From: Hevea brasiliensis
Lineage: Eukaryota; Streptophyta; Magnoliopsida; Malpighiales; Euphorbiaceae
Length of the DNA: 64,000 bases
Assembly: GCF_030052815.1 (NCBI RefSeq)
Contig: NC_079496.1
Span: 43,239,593-43,303,592, forward strand
Direction of reading: 5' to 3'
Below the pieces are notes generated by a model that searched no databases, was not told where the DNA came from, and was given only the letters and a program-made list of their open reading frames with translations. Position numbers and translations under genes: made by a program. Positions 12,210-24,980 of the stretch are shown here, piece by piece. Position 1 is the stretch's first letter, and every line of letters begins with the position of its first letter.

Positions 12210-14336
12210 TCAGAATGTGTTTGGCCTCACTTGCAACTCAGCCAAAATAGCTCCATCTCGAACCAAAGATAGACGGGCATTCAATGATCTCAAAGCTGTG
12301 ATGGATTTTCTGCTCAAAGCATCAGCAACTACATTTGCCTTCCCAGGATGGTAGTCAATTACACAATCATAGTCTTTTAGGAACTCAATCCATCGTCTCT
12401 GTCTAAGGTTAAGCTCTTTCTGAGTTGGCAAATATTTCAGACTCTTGTGGTCTGTGTAAATGTAGCATTTTTCACCATACAAGTAATGCCTCCATATCTT
12501 CAGTGCGAAGATAATTGCTGCAAGCTCTAGATCATGGGTAGGGTAATTTTGTTCATGTGGCCTTAGCTGCCTGGAAGCATAAGCGACCACCTTCCCCTCT
12601 TGCATCAATACACACCCTAACCCATTATGAGAGGCATCACTGTAGACCACAAAGTCCTTTCCTGACACTGGCTGTGTTAACACGGGTGCCTCTGTCAATA
12701 TAGCCTTCAACTTCTCAAAACTAGTCTGACACTTGTCATTCCAGTCAAATCTGACATTCTTATGTAACAACTTGGTTATTGGAGCAGCTATTAAGGAAAA
12801 TCCCTTCACAAATCTCCTGTAATACCCAGCTAGCCCCAAGAAGCTTCTGACCTCAGTTGTATTTCCGGGAGGCTTTCATTCCATCACTGCTTCTATTTTC
12901 TTGGGATCCACCCTAATCCCATCAGCTGACACTATGTGTCCAAGGAATGCAATCTCATTTAACCAGAAGTCACACTTGGACAACTTAGCATACAGCTTCT
13001 TTTCTCTCAGGGTTTGCAGAACAATCCTCAAATGCTCATCATGTTCTTCCTTGGTCTTAGAATACACCAAAATATCACCAATAAAGACCACTACGAACCG
13101 ATCTAAGTATGGAAGGAAGATACGGTTCATAAGGTCCATGAATGCTGCTGGTGCATTTGTTAGGCCAAAGGGCATCACTAGGAACTCATAATGCCCATAT
13201 CGGGTCCTGAATGCAGTCTTGGGCACATCTACATCCTTCACCCTCAACTGATGATACCCTGATCTGAGATCAATCTTAGAAAATACTCCTGCTCCCTTCA
13301 ACTAATCAAACAGATCATCAATTCTAGGCAATGGATATTTGTTCTTCACAGTCACTTTATTCAACTGCCGGTAATCAATGCAAAGCCTCAAAGTCCCATC
13401 CTTCTTCTTTACAAACAGCACTGGAGCTCCCCATGGTGACACACTGGGGCGTATGAACCCCTTATCAAGCAACTCTTGCAACTGAGTTTTCAACTCCCTC
13501 AATTCAGTGGGTGCCATCCTATAAGGAGCATTAGAAATGGGTATTGTACCCGGCAGTGTCTCAATAGCAAATTCGACTTCCCTTTCTGGTGGCAAACCAG
13601 GCAATTCTTCAGGAAATACATCTGGGAAGTCTCTTACTGTGGGTATGTCACACAGATCTGGCTTAGCCTGCCTAGTATCCACCACATGTGCTAGGTAGGC
13701 TTCATAGCCTTTTCTCATCATTCTTCTTGCAACTGTGGCTGAGATGACATTGGACAAGAAATCTGTCCTTTCCCCCACAACTGTGATCTCATTACCCTCA
13801 GAAGTTTTCAAAGAAATTCTCTTCAATTTGCAATCAACTATTGCCTGATGACGTGACAACCAGTCCATTCCCAAAATCACGTCAAACTCGTGGAAAGGCA
13901 ACTCAATCAGGTCTGCCAAGAATTCATACCCCTGAATCCTTAACGGGCAACCCTTTTACACTTTGTTCACTACCACACTGTGGCCCAATAGATTAGTGAC
14001 CAGAATGTCTTGGTCACTCTCCCCTACTAGTATCCCCCTTTCTACGGGTAGGTTGATGCAGATGTATGAATGAGTGGATCCTGGATCCACTAATGCATGC
14101 ACAGATGTATTGTAGAGGGAGAACGTACCCCTGATGACGTCCGGGGCATCTTGCTCCTCCTGAGCTCTAATGGCATAGGCTCTGGCAGGTGGTCTGCTCT
14201 CAGGCCTCTCTGCTGGCTTAGATGTAGGCCTCTGTGATGGTCCCACTGCCTCAGATTTGCCAGATTTCCTACCCCTTTGTGGTGCAGGAGTAGGTCTATC
14301 TGCTTGTGTTGGAGCAGCTGTAGTAGTTCTGCGTGG
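12210..14336 (-). pseudogene. Protease, reverse transcriptase and RNase H of family A gag-pol (broken)
   Basis: The protease is marked by ALVDPGSTHS (catalytic Asp codon 14085-14087) and later [11 protein letters not shown]. The reverse transcriptase runs from YRMAP through [40 protein letters not shown] and [15 protein letters not shown]. The active-site box reads FIGD, not FIDD, because codon 13077-13079 is GGT, so the first catalytic Asp is lost. RNase H follows ([31 protein letters not shown]). In-frame stops: TAA at 13956-13958, TAG at 13302-13304 (after DDLFD, Gln expected) and TGA at 12876-12878 (Trp expected). All lie in one frame from 14510 down to 12210. The frame ends near 12210 and the integrase continues in another frame. 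Confidence 0.9.
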
Positions 14337-15400
14337 ACAGTTCCTCAGCCGATGCTCTATCGACCCACACCTTAAGCAGGCACCAGTCACTCTCCAACAC
14401 TCCCCCTTATGCCACTTCAGGCAATGTGGACATGTAGAAGATGCTGGGGCTGGTCCCCTGAACCCGATCCCTGGAGAGCTGCCCACTGATGGTGTGGACT
14501 GACCTCTCATAGGGGTAAACTGTGGCCTGGGCCCCTGAGACTGACCTTGACCTTGTGGTCGACTGAACTCGTGCGGTGTGGACCCTTGAACTTCTTCCCA
14601 AATGCAGGAGATGAACTAGACTGACCTGGGCCCCTCTTCTGCTGTCTCTCTCTTCTAGTCTGCTCACTGATTCTTACTTTTTCAACTTTTATTGCAGCTT
14701 CCACTAACTTGGTGAAGTCTGTAATTCCCAAGGCAGTGATCATGATCTTTATATTGTCATTTAATCCCTCTTCAAATCTCTTACACCTTTCAGTTTCATT
14801 AGGGACTATCTCCCTTCCGTAGCGGCTCAATCTAACAAATTCCTTTTCATACTCGGCCATTGACAACTGTCTCTGCCTCAGATTAATGAACTCTCTTCTT
14901 CTCTCTTCCAGGTATACACCACCCACATATTTCTTCTTAAATTCGGAGAGAAAGAAGTCCCAAGTTACTATTTCTGGCTGTACTTCACTGGACACAGTAT
15001 CCCACCATTCATATGCATCATCTTGTAACAGAGATATGGCAGCTTCCAAGTTTTGCTCTGGAGTGCAGTGGAGTTGTTTTAAAACTCTGCCTGTTCTGTT
15101 CAACCAATTTTCGGCTGCAACAGAATCATCTTCTCTCTTGCCAAAGAAGTCCACTGCTCCAAACTGTCTCAATTTTTCCAAGTGTGATTTTAGTTGTGGA
15201 GGTGGTGGTGGTGGTGCTGGCATTACCCCGGTCATTTGTTTGAAGAATTCAGCCATTTGTTGAAACACGGCCTGTGGAGGTTGAGCAGGCTCTGCTTGAG
15301 CTGGCGGAACAGGTTCTCCCATACCCCCAGTCTCAGCTGCTGCAGGTGGAGCATGACTCTCCACTTCCTCCTCAACTGCCCTCTGAGATGTAGGGTCCAT
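14337..15400 (-). pseudogene. Gag of family A element (frameshifted)
   Basis: Starts at the ATG at 15398-15400 (MDPTSQRA), about 110 bp after the primer-binding site in element orientation. The N-terminal part is rich in Pro, Ala, Glu and Gln with a polyproline run. It is followed by the conserved gypsy Gag domain (AENWLNRTGRVLKQLHC, AYEWWDTV, WDFFLSEFKKKYV, LRQRQLSMAEYEKEFVRLSRY). The basic tail leads to a CCHC zinc knuckle, CLRCGSIEHRLRNC (14337-14378), which binds RNA. A frameshift at about 14560-14600 separates the Gag domain from the knuckle. The same architecture is seen at 62437-63712. Confidence 0.88.
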
Positions 15401-15510
15401 ATCCTATTCAAAATAACAAAGACAAACAGATCTGCATTAGTGTCACCTCGACTCTTACAAAGGCAATGCATGGTATGGACTCAATCTAGGCCCAGAAACG
15501 CCTAAATCGC

Positions 15511-15522
15511 GCTCTGATACCA
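15511..15522 (-). other. Primer-binding site, family A minus-strand element
   Basis: The minus strand reads TGGTATCAGAGC, matching the 3' end of plant initiator tRNA-Met (established for many plant LTR elements). It lies 5 nt inside the 5' LTR end at 15528. Confidence 0.9.
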
Positions 15523-15527
15523 CTAAA

Positions 15528-18233
15528 TGTGACACCCCTTACCCGTCTACAGTATATCCGAGTAAGTTATGTCACATGGTGTACCGGAACACTCTATTTT
15601 ATCTTAATTAATTTTCATCATAATTTTGAACATAACTTATGAAATATAATCTATTTAAGTCATTTGTTGAAATTTTAATTTATTTGAGGTTTCGAAAATT
15701 TTTTAGAAAATCCGGCAGAGTACCGGCTAAAAATAGAGAAAACAGTTCTTCGGAACCTGTGAAAAACACTTCCTATAATTATATTCAATCATCTCAAACT
15801 CCCATATCAAAATCTCAATATTTTTCAATTTCATTTCTCAATCATTCATCTCATGTGATAATCAAATACAAGTCACAGATAGATATTCACTTTTCCATTT
15901 ACAAACACAATTCTCATTATTTACATGAACATCAAAATACATTACATAAGTTTCAATTATACAAAAGGAAATAAAAGTTAATTACAAAATACCAAAATGA
16001 AACCTAGTGTCCTACCAATGCACTGTGGATGGTGAGGTGACACGGACACTATGCAGAGCTGCAAGATGGACTCACCCAGCGATCTCATCGGGCTCTCGAT
16101 CAAGATCTCGGAACCTACGCGTGGCAAAAGCAACGCGCTAAGCAATAATGCTTAGTGGTGCAATAATAAAATAAAAGGAAATAACAGAAAATAAATATGT
16201 ATTGAATGTATCTATGTTTTATTGGTTTTATACTTGTTATAATCATTTATTTCGTTAACTTTATCAACTTTCATTCTTTTGGTTGCCCAAGTAACCTATA
16301 CTGGACGACTGGACTGGATAAACGGGTATACTGGCGCTGGGTATCTAGTACCTCGGGCCGTCACACCATCGATCATGTATGTATCTCCCGGTGTGCAGCG
16401 ACTAATAAGTCAGTAATGACAATAGGCACAAGGCCAAATATCAACACAAGGTCAGAATGGCTAAAAGCCATAAAATCACAGAATGGCATAATGCCATGTG
16501 CAGTACTGCTAACTGAACCCTATTGGCATGCCAAACTATCCAAACCAATCTTGTTAGGTATACTAGGGCATTTGATATCTTTAAATTCTTCAATTTTTGA
16601 ATTTCAAGTTTTAGTATCACTATTCACCTTATTGGTCAACAAAAATATTGACTTTTGGATAGAAAATAGGTACATTGGTTTTAACACCCCCAATGTACCA
16701 CATTTTGCATTTAAAACTTGTTGGAATTAATCACCAATACCGTTTTTAAGCTTAGAACTAAGGGAGCAGAATTTTCAGTTTTTGTACCCTAAATTTACTG
16801 TTCCATTAGTGACTGTTACAGTGGGAATTTGAGGAAATGGTAAACATAAAAGTTGTTCCTTATTTTGCCTAGTTGAATTTCCTTTTTTGAATCACTCCAT
16901 TTGGAGTTTTGTAGCTCCAGTTATGGTCCAAAAACCACAGCTGGCCGGATTGCAAAACTGCAGAATTGACCATATCTACAGTGCAGTGAACAGTGAATGC
17001 CACTGCCTTGTTGGATAGGTTCTGGTCATAATTTGGGGTAGGGTTCTTCATGAAAGTTGTTTGTATATATCTTATCTTGTTTCTGTAAAAATTTCAGGTC
17101 AATTGGGCCATTCTGTAGTGAGTTATGGCCAAATGAACAGTTACTGCCAAACCTTAGTTAACTAACTAATTCATTATCCTTATATTTATATGCTTTAAAC
17201 ATGATCTCTAGTTCACTCCAAGTCCATCAAAAACACTCAATCTTGTTCCTTTCTTAGGGCTGCCGAATTCTAGGATATACATACACATAAATTTTATCCA
17301 CTTAATTTACAAATTCTTACTTATTTTAGGTTTCTAACATGGAAAAAGAGAGTTGTATGCATAATAGGCACTAACCTCTTATAGGGCAGAATTTTCCCAA
17401 GCTTGACTTCACTTTCTTTCCTTTCTAGGCTGCCTAGAGCTTCCTTAGAGTGTGTGGATAAGTTTTAGTGAATGTGACTTAGGGTTTTAGGGTGAGGTTT
17501 GAGAGATTTTCAAGCTTGAATGAAGAAGAAAAATGGAGGATTTCCTTGGCTATGGTGCGGCTGGAATTTGGGGAAGAAGATGGCTGTTTGCTTTTTAATT
17601 TCTTTGGTCTTTTTTTTTGTCTCTTTTATTAGTTAATTAAATAGTTGTTTAATTGTGATTGGTGGGAACTTTTAAATGACCTCATAATGATGTCATTATT
17701 TGCATTATATTGATTTTTCTTTTCTTTTCTACTAACTTTAAATTAATTTTTCATCAATATTAATTCATATTTTATGTCATAATAATTATTTACTCAACTG
17801 GACAAGTCGGCCAAAAATCACCTCTGAAGGCGAAATGACCAAAATGCCCTCCGTTTGGATTAACGGGTCAAAATTGTCTGTATCGATTGAAAAATTTTTC
17901 TAAATATTTTCTTGGCATTCTAATGCCATAAGGACCTCAATGCCCCTTCTCTGGAGTCCCAAAAATTATTTCATGAATTTTTCCCCAGGTCTAGGGCTCC
18001 TAGTTGCGAGAACCGCAACTTCCTTATGGGTTACCCATCGCTTGGGCACCGGTTCATTTGACTTAGTTGTATTTTATTTCTAAAATTTTTACTAAATTTT
18101 TCTTATTAATATTTGAGTTAATTATGGTCCCTCACTTTAGTTTAAATATTTTTCCGATCGTTCTAGCTGTCCGGACCGACACTGGTCACCAGAATAGTAG
18201 AATGTACGGAGTTGCTACAGGGAGGGTGTTACA
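15528..18233 (-). repeat. 5' LTR of the family A minus-strand element (internally deleted)
   Basis: Starts TGTAACACCCTCCCTGTAGC at 18233 and ends GGGGTGTCACA at 15528 on the minus strand. It is 2.7 kb, against 3.1 kb for its partner. The missing block falls near 17145-17150, where 'cagttactg' is joined straight to 'ccaaaccttag'; a short CAAACC-type repeat at the borders suggests a microhomology deletion. The frames at 16206-16730 and 18067-18342 are antisense and not genes. Confidence 0.9.
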
Positions 18234-18238
18234 AATAT

Positions 18239-19787
18239 TAAAGTTTCTACAAGCTTGGATATCTCTTGAGCAAGGTTATTGCAAGATTACTCTCCCTCTT
18301 TTCTTTAAGTATGTTAATCATGCCCAAGGGAGTGGAAATTGAATGAAATTGAAAGGAATTGTTGACTAATTGCATGAACCTAATTTCAGTCAGCCTAGGG
18401 AAGTGAGGGATGTTGAATTTAATTGAATTAAAATTTCAATCCTAGCTTAGATAACATGAAAGATATGATATATGTGTTTAATTATATGTGGTATGCATAA
18501 ATTGAGAAATTTGAGTTAGGGTTTTAATCTAACTTTGGGGCTTTGGTGTTATTACTTGAAATTGGCATTGTTGAGACTATTTGTTGCCTATTAGAAGTGC
18601 CATGTATGCCAATTGAAGTTTGGGAGTTGGAGGAAATTAAAAATTTGGGAGTGTGTTTTCATGCAGGTTTTAGGACCAATGTGTCCAGTGGGAAAATTGA
18701 GTTATAACTAGAGTTGTGTTGCTCCAATTGGTATGAAGCCAATTGGAGATGAAACAAGGGTTAAAATCCTCATTTTTTCATGAAGAAACCATGCCCAAAA
18801 ACTGCCTCCAAATTGACCTAAAAAGTGCTTGAATTCGGCTGACCATACCTTAAATCCAGAAAAATGACCAAATGTGTTCATTTGGCCATAACTCTTTCTA
18901 GAAAGGTCAAAATGACCTGATTTTTATACCATTGGAAAGGTTAGACATAGGAGCACAACTTTCATGAAGAACACAGAATCTAGAATTGCCTTTAACCAAA
19001 TCAAATTGCTAGCACAATTTAAGTCAACAAAACTGTCTAGAACCAAACTGCCTAGAAATTCTGGACTTAGGCCTACTCGACCAGTTTTGGCAAAAAGGCC
19101 ATAACTTGGTCTACAAAAATCCAAATGCAGTGAAACCAATGGAAAATATTTTATAAGACATAGATATACAATATTTATGTTTTGACCAAAACCCATATTC
19201 CAAGAGAACTAGGCCAAATTACTAGACAAAATCAGTACATCAAATTTTGGAATTTTGCCTAAGTTACCACTTGACCCCAGAACAGTCCTTTGATCATATC
19301 TCCCACTAGTAAACTCAAATTTGGATAAGCCATATTGTTCTGGAAACCTAAGAAATAGGGCTCCAACTTTGATTCAGAAACTTTCCTCAAATTGTGAGTG
19401 TAAGGACCCTGAAAATGGGAGTCAAAGCCACTGACCTGAACTTGAAATTCTGTAGACATAGGGTACTTGAGTCTAGGCCAGTTAGTTTGTTATAATTAAT
19501 TCTACAAAACTTGAAAAATTGTAATTCAAAAATTTGAGTTATCCTAAGATATAGGGTAATAAATTCTATGAAGAACATTAGGCCTAAAAGTGGCTGTAAC
19601 ATGTCTAATTAACTAGACAAAGATTGACTTCATAACCTGCCTAATTCTGGACCCAAAAAGAGACAATGAACCAGTTGTGGTTATTTGAGCATAACTTGAG
19701 TTCTAAAACTCCAAATGACATGATCCAAAAAGGGAAACAAATACAAGACATAGAGGGACAACTTCCATGAAGGAAGTGTGGCCAAAT
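18239..19787 (+). repeat. Continuation of the level-1 family C LTR
   Basis: Resumes the LTR broken at 7657 after the AATAT duplication. Blocks such as 'gttagggttttaa...aactttgg' (about 18505-18540) align in order with 1815-1845 of the solo LTR at 696. The conserved hairpin is at 18722-18748. It is broken at 19787 by the next family A element (flank CAAAT, 19783-19787). No gene is supported; the minus frames at 18924-19602 lie inside LTR repeats. Confidence 0.8.
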
Positions 19788-21169
19788 TGCAACACTCTCA
19801 CTGTAGCAATTCCATACATTCTACTGTTCCGGTGATCGGTGTCGGTCCGGACAGCTAGAATGTTTGGAAAAACATTTAAACTAAAGTGAGGAGCCATAAT
19901 TAGCTCAAATATTAATAATAAAAATTTATAAAAAATTTTAGAAATAAAATACAACCAAGTTAAATGAGCTAGTGCCCTAGCAATGGGTAACCAGTGGGAA
20001 GTTGCGGTCCTTACAACTAGGAGTCCTAAACTCGGGAGAAAATTCATAAAATAATTTTTGGGACTCTAGAGAAGAGTCATTGAGGTTTCTATGGCATTAG
20101 AATGTCAAGAAAATGCATAGAAAAATTTTTAGATTGGTATAGACGATTTTGGCTCAATAAGCTAAACAGAGGGCATTTTGGTCATTTCGTCTTCAGAGAT
20201 TATTTTTGGCCGACTTGTCCAGTAAAATAAATAATTATTATAATCTAAAATATGAATAAATATTGCTAAAAATTTAATTGAAAATGAGTAAAAAAGAAAA
20301 GAAAAGAAAAAAGAAAGAAATTGGGAATCATGACATCATATGATGTCATTAAAATGCTCCCACCAATCACATTTAAACAAGCCATTACAAACCAATTAAA
20401 AAGAGATAAAATGAGGTAAGTATTAACAAAAACAATCTGCCTTCTTCCTTGAACCAGACCAGCCAAACTCTCTCCCCTAACCCACCCTCCATGAAAGCTT
20501 CATCAAGCTCCAAATCCCACCTAATTTCACCCTAAAACGACTAGCTTGCTTCATTAAAAATTGATCTTGCATCTTGAACAACTTCTAGCCAGCAAAAAGA
20601 AGAAGAAAAAAAAAGGAGATTTTGCAAACTTGGGTGTTAGCTCTAACAAGGTTAGTGCCAATTCCTTCTAGAAATCTTATGTATACCTTATGTGGAGTAG
20701 GAATTAAGTGAGAAAATTAAGTGAAATTACACAAAATTTGCTTGATGAATTTTTACTATTTTTGGTAGCCATGGACTTATTAGGGTTTTGATGATTTCTT
20801 TGGTTTAAATAAGTATATAAGCTGCCCTTTGATATGAACTTAACACTTAGCACCTTAAATTGTAAGTTAATGGAAGAATAGAGAAATTGAGAACTTAGGG
20901 TTTTGACCAAATTGAGGTTTTGCTCCTATAATGGTGTAGAAACATTTTAAGGGTTAATTAGTGACCATTTGGTAAGTTTTAAACTTAATATGAAGTGAAT
21001 TGAGTCATTGAATGTTGGAAAGGGTAGGCTGCCTTGTGTGCTGCAGTCTAGACTCTTGGAGTCCAGTGTGTTTGGAGAGCCTTTACTGAACTTGTGTAGC
21101 TCCAATTGGTGCAAGGCCAATTGGAGGTGAAACTAGATACATAATGCCACAATTTTGGTGAAGGAACCC
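19788..21169 (+). repeat. 5' LTR of the plus-strand family A element, piece 1
   Basis: LTR head with TGCAACACTCTCACTG, the GGTCCGGACAGCTAGAATG block and the conserved hairpin at 21100-21126. It stops at 21169, where a family B element inserted with TSD AACCC (21165-21169). The minus-strand frames at 19703-20047, 20266-20466 and 20704-20910 are inside it and have no domain. Confidence 0.85.
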
Positions 21170-21410
21170 TATAACACCTCTATGTTCGGTAGTGTGTTCT
21201 ACTGTTCCGGTGACCAGTGTCTGTCCGGACAGCTAGGATGCCTAGAACTATATTTAAATTTTAGTGAGGAGACATAAAATAATGAAATACAAGAAAGGAA
21301 AATACAAGAAAAATAAAGGAAAAATAATAGCAATGAAATGCAACCAAGTTAAACGAGCCAAAAACCATAGCGATGAGTGACCGCACGGGGAAGTTACGGC
21401 GCAGGCAATA
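21170..21410 (+). repeat. 5' LTR of outer family B element, piece 1 (first 241 bp)
   Basis: Starts TATAACACCTCTATGTTCGG and carries the exact 12-bp palindrome CTGTCCGGACAG (about 21221-21232). It is cut after CAATA (21406-21410), the duplicated target of the inner element, and resumes at 33365. The 3' LTR of the same element shows the intact join near 41770 (GGCAATAGC), confirming the reconstruction. Confidence 0.9.
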
Positions 21411-24400
21411 TGTAACACCCCTATGTTCGGTAGTGCGTTCTACTGTTCCGGTGACCAGTGTTGTCCGGACAGCAAGGATGCCTAGAACCACACTTAAATA
21501 TGGGTGAGGAGACATAAAATAATGAAATACAAGAAAAGAAAATACAAGAAAAACAAAGAAAAAATAATAGCAATAAAATGTAACCAAGTTAAACGAGCCG
21601 AAAACCATAGCGATGGGTGACCGCACCAGGAAGTTGCGGCGTGGACCGTTGACTAGCTCTGGACCATGGGAAACCTTGGAAAATATTTTTAGGACTTAAA
21701 TAAACATCTATTGAAGTATAAATATCAGTAGAAATATCAAAGAAAAATTAATTAATCAGTACAAAGAAAAATGAGAAATGGAGAAAACGACAAAACTCGG
21801 TGTTACCGAAAAATCGAGAATACAACCCGAATAGGGGCATTGTGGTCATTTGACATCCCGAGTTACCTTTTGACCTAAATTTCCATTAAAAATACATGAT
21901 ATTACACTAGGAAAATGTCATGAAAAATTTAAATGGTGGTACATAATCTAAATAGCAAAAGATAGGAGGAAAATGTGCAAAAATTTGAAACTAAATAAAT
22001 AACCATTAAAATGTTTAATAGTGCTCCACTAACTTTAGCATTTGGACACCTAAAGGGACACTTGGGAGGTGCAGAATCCATCTTCAACCTCACTTTGCAA
22101 AACCAGCCGAAAACCTCCATGGGAGTCCTCCATGGCCGTCCACACTCCAAGCTCAAGTTCACCATGATTTAGCCATCCTTTACACTAGCTTTCTTCACTA
22201 AACTTGACCACTATACCTTGGGCAGCATACTTGGAGCAAGAAAGTTAAGTTTTAGTGAGGTTTTGAAGAAGTTCAAAAGTGGTAAGTGTGTATTTTTCAA
22301 TCTTGCTTCCTTAAACTTTGAGTGGATGTTGTGGGTAGTTGATTTATGGAAGAATTTTTGATATTTGATGACTTATTGGAGTTGAGCTATTTTGGCAGCC
22401 ATGAAATCTCACCATGAACAGCTTGTCCTTGCATGTAAATGGCTGTTTGAATGTTGATTTAAATGTTTAATTTTATTGAAGTTGAATCCCATATGTAAAG
22501 TTTAATTTGTAAGCTTGGAAAAGTGAAAATGGAAGTTGATTGGTATGTGTAAACTTGTGGTAGCCTCATGAAGAAGATTGAAGTGTTTAAGTTCATGAAA
22601 TTATTGTTGAATTATGTTGTTATTGATGGCAGCATGTATATGTGTTAATGGTTTGGAATTGGGTATGTAAATGGGGTATGTTCATGTGGTTAAATGGTGT
22701 AAATGGACTTTGGAAAATTCTGTATTATAGTGTGCTTATTGAGAATGGTTAAAAGTTGTCCAAAATGATCAAAATGTGTTGTTAAATGTGTTAATGGTAA
22801 GGTACAAACCAGAATTGGCATGAAGGAAGTAATTTGGTAAGTGTTGAATATGTAATTGGTAAGTGATGAGGAGTGTGTAGTAGGACAGTATATGTTTTGG
22901 CTTAGAACCTTAAGTGTGTGACTCCAATTGGTATGAGACCAATTGGAGGTGAAACTAGGCACAAAAAGTGCTAACTTTCATGAAGGAAGCTTATCAAAAT
23001 TTTGCCTAAAAGGTGACTTGAAAAATGACCAAATCCGGATTAGTGACTTGAAAGCCTGAAAATTAACCATTTGGGCAGTAGTTAGTGTTTAGACCATAAA
23101 GTACACAAAACAGATCCAAATGACCTGAAATTTTTACCATGAATATCTTAGACATAGATCTACAATTCTTATGAAGACACCAAAGCCCAGAAATGGCCAG
23201 AACCAAGTCAAATAGCTTGCATAAGTTCAGGTACCAAAACTGGCCTAACAAAAAGTGACCTAAAAATGACCTAAAGTTACCATTTTGGTGCCTTCTGTCC
23301 AGCATTGGTAAATTGACCATAACTTGGTCTACACAACTTAGAATGACCTGAAATTTTGCCTCGCGTGCAATAAGACATAGACCTACAAGTTTGTAGTTTG
23401 GACCAAAACCCGAAAATTGAAAAAACTAGGTCATCCGGTTAGGTTAAATTAGTATACCGAAATTCGACAAATTGCAATAAAATGCAATATGCTTGAAAAT
23501 GAATTTAGTAACATATACCAACACTAAAAGGCTATAAAATGTGACATATTGGTAACATTAAAACTAATTCACCTAGAGTGCATCGAGGATCAACATTTTA
23601 GGTTGACTAAGGAAAATAATAGAATTCAATAAATTAATTAATGAACCGTATTATTAGAGACAGTATAAATGAGTACTAAAACACTTTAAATTGTGTGTTT
23701 CAGTTAGCAAAGACTCAGGGAAGGGGAAGGAAACACTGAGTAAGGGCCAAGAGACATTTATCAGAGGTTCGTGCACAATAGTTATTTCTTTTGACTTTTC
23801 AATTGAAATAAATTATGAGAATTTTGTATGTTATTATTTTCAATTGTGAAAAATTGCTTGAATGGAAATTTGATGGATACTTATTGTTTGAAAATATTGC
23901 AATTGGTTTGAAACTGCAGCTATCAGGTATATTGATTGAATTCCTCGCTAGCTTGTCTAGTGGGACAAATTGACTTTGAATTCCCTCTCTGACTGAAGTG
24001 TTGAGGTGTGTGCCTGTTGAGGACGAATAGGATGAGTACTCATATTATTGCTTGCTAGCAATGTTATTCCTCACTAGCCACCAGCTTTTGGGATGAATTG
24101 GACTATGGAATCATGATTAAGCTGTGTGTGTTATTTATTGATATTTATTGTGATATTGTGAAATGGAGTTTAAATTCTTATTGACATTCACTGTCTTTTG
24201 AATTTAACTATGGTTTTAAGTATCCACTATTTATACAACTTATGATTTATGATTTAAAGTTGCATTTTGTTAATGTTGTGCACCACTGAGACATTGGTTT
24301 AGCGATAGCTTTTCATTGTTGTCGCAGGTAAACAGACTGACAGGGCAGCAAACTAGGCTGCTAGTGCTACATTGAGAGTTCATCGGGTATATTGGGTATA

Positions 24401-24959
24401 CCATATTTTGCATTTTGTATTGTAATGTATGTTCACTGTATGTATATATTGTTCTTGGTTTTGAGTAGTTGTAAATTAAAATTGTACATTAAAATTATAC
24501 ATTAAAGTTGTAAACTAAATTTGTAAATTATTTTGGCTTGTAAATATTGTGATATATTTCTTTTATTTCAGCTTTTGAAAACACTGGAAAATTATTATGG
24601 ATTTAAGTTGGCAAATGTTAAGAAACTTATTGTATTGATTGGATATTGGAGTTTGGGGATTGAACAAAATATTGAAAGTGCTTTTTACAGGTTTTTGAAG
24701 AACTGTTTTATTCAAAATACAGATGACACTCTGTCAAAATTTTTACAGAAATTATTAATTCTTTAAATGTGTTATCTGGTTTCACTTCAGTTAAATTTTT
24801 TTTAACACCTGTAAATAGTGCTCACCACTGTAAAAAGAAGTAAGAAAAGGTTTAAAATCCCTTGTAGTGTATTTAATGGGTTATCGGTAGACGAAGTTGG
24901 TAATTCATTAGGTATACTACGAGATAATGTTATGCCTTACGGAGGGGTAGAGTGTGACT
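21411..24959 (+). repeat. 5' LTR of inner family B element
   Basis: 3.55 kb, TGTAACACCCCTATGTTCGG to ...AGAGTGTGACT (last base changed from the expected A). It contains the conserved hairpin (22922-22948) followed by GGCACA/TGTGC-type dyads, then two modules about 220 bp apart (23090-23200, 23312-23415). The frames at 21261-21626, 21929-22165, 22690-22962, 23063-23320 and 24533-24766 recur in the other LTR copies and have no recognisable domain. Confidence 0.92.
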
Positions 24960-24967
24960 TGTTTAAG

Positions 24968-24980
24968 TGGTATCAGAGCC
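24968..24980 (+). other. Primer-binding site, inner family B element
   Basis: TGGTATCAGAGCC, complementary to the 3' end of initiator tRNA-Met, 8 nt after the 5' LTR end. Confidence 0.92.

Larger units (their letters stand above)
7658..18233 (-). mobile_element. Complete Tekay/Del-like Ty3/gypsy chromovirus, family A, minus strand
   Basis: A 10.6-kb element with both LTRs, primer-binding site, gag-pol with chromodomain and polypurine tract, flanked by AATAT (7653-7657 and 18234-18238). Its long LTRs, initiator-tRNA-Met primer site, single gag-pol order and C-terminal chromodomain fit the Tekay/Del lineage of plant chromoviruses. It is dead: stops, frameshifts and a mutated reverse-transcriptase active site. 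It sits inside the level-1 LTR (6828-7657, 18239-19787). Its gag N-terminus (MDPTSQRA) matches that of the element whose gag starts at 62437, so both are family A. Confidence 0.92.

Noticed and set aside
12901..15505. Plus-strand frames across 12901-15505
   Set aside because: Antisense shadows of the minus-strand gag-pol, which has clear domains.
16206..16730. 174-codon plus-strand frame, partly repeated at 8334-8862
   Set aside because: It lies antisense inside the two LTRs of the minus-strand element, has no domain, and its conservation is explained by the LTRs being copies of each other.
18924..20910. Short minus-strand frames possibly from a host gene
   Set aside because: All fall in LTR segments that align with other LTRs in the window; no intron-exon structure or known domain.
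24968..24980. tRNA-like match as a tRNA gene
   Set aside because: Only the 3' complement of tRNA-Met is present, next to an LTR end; it is a primer-binding site.
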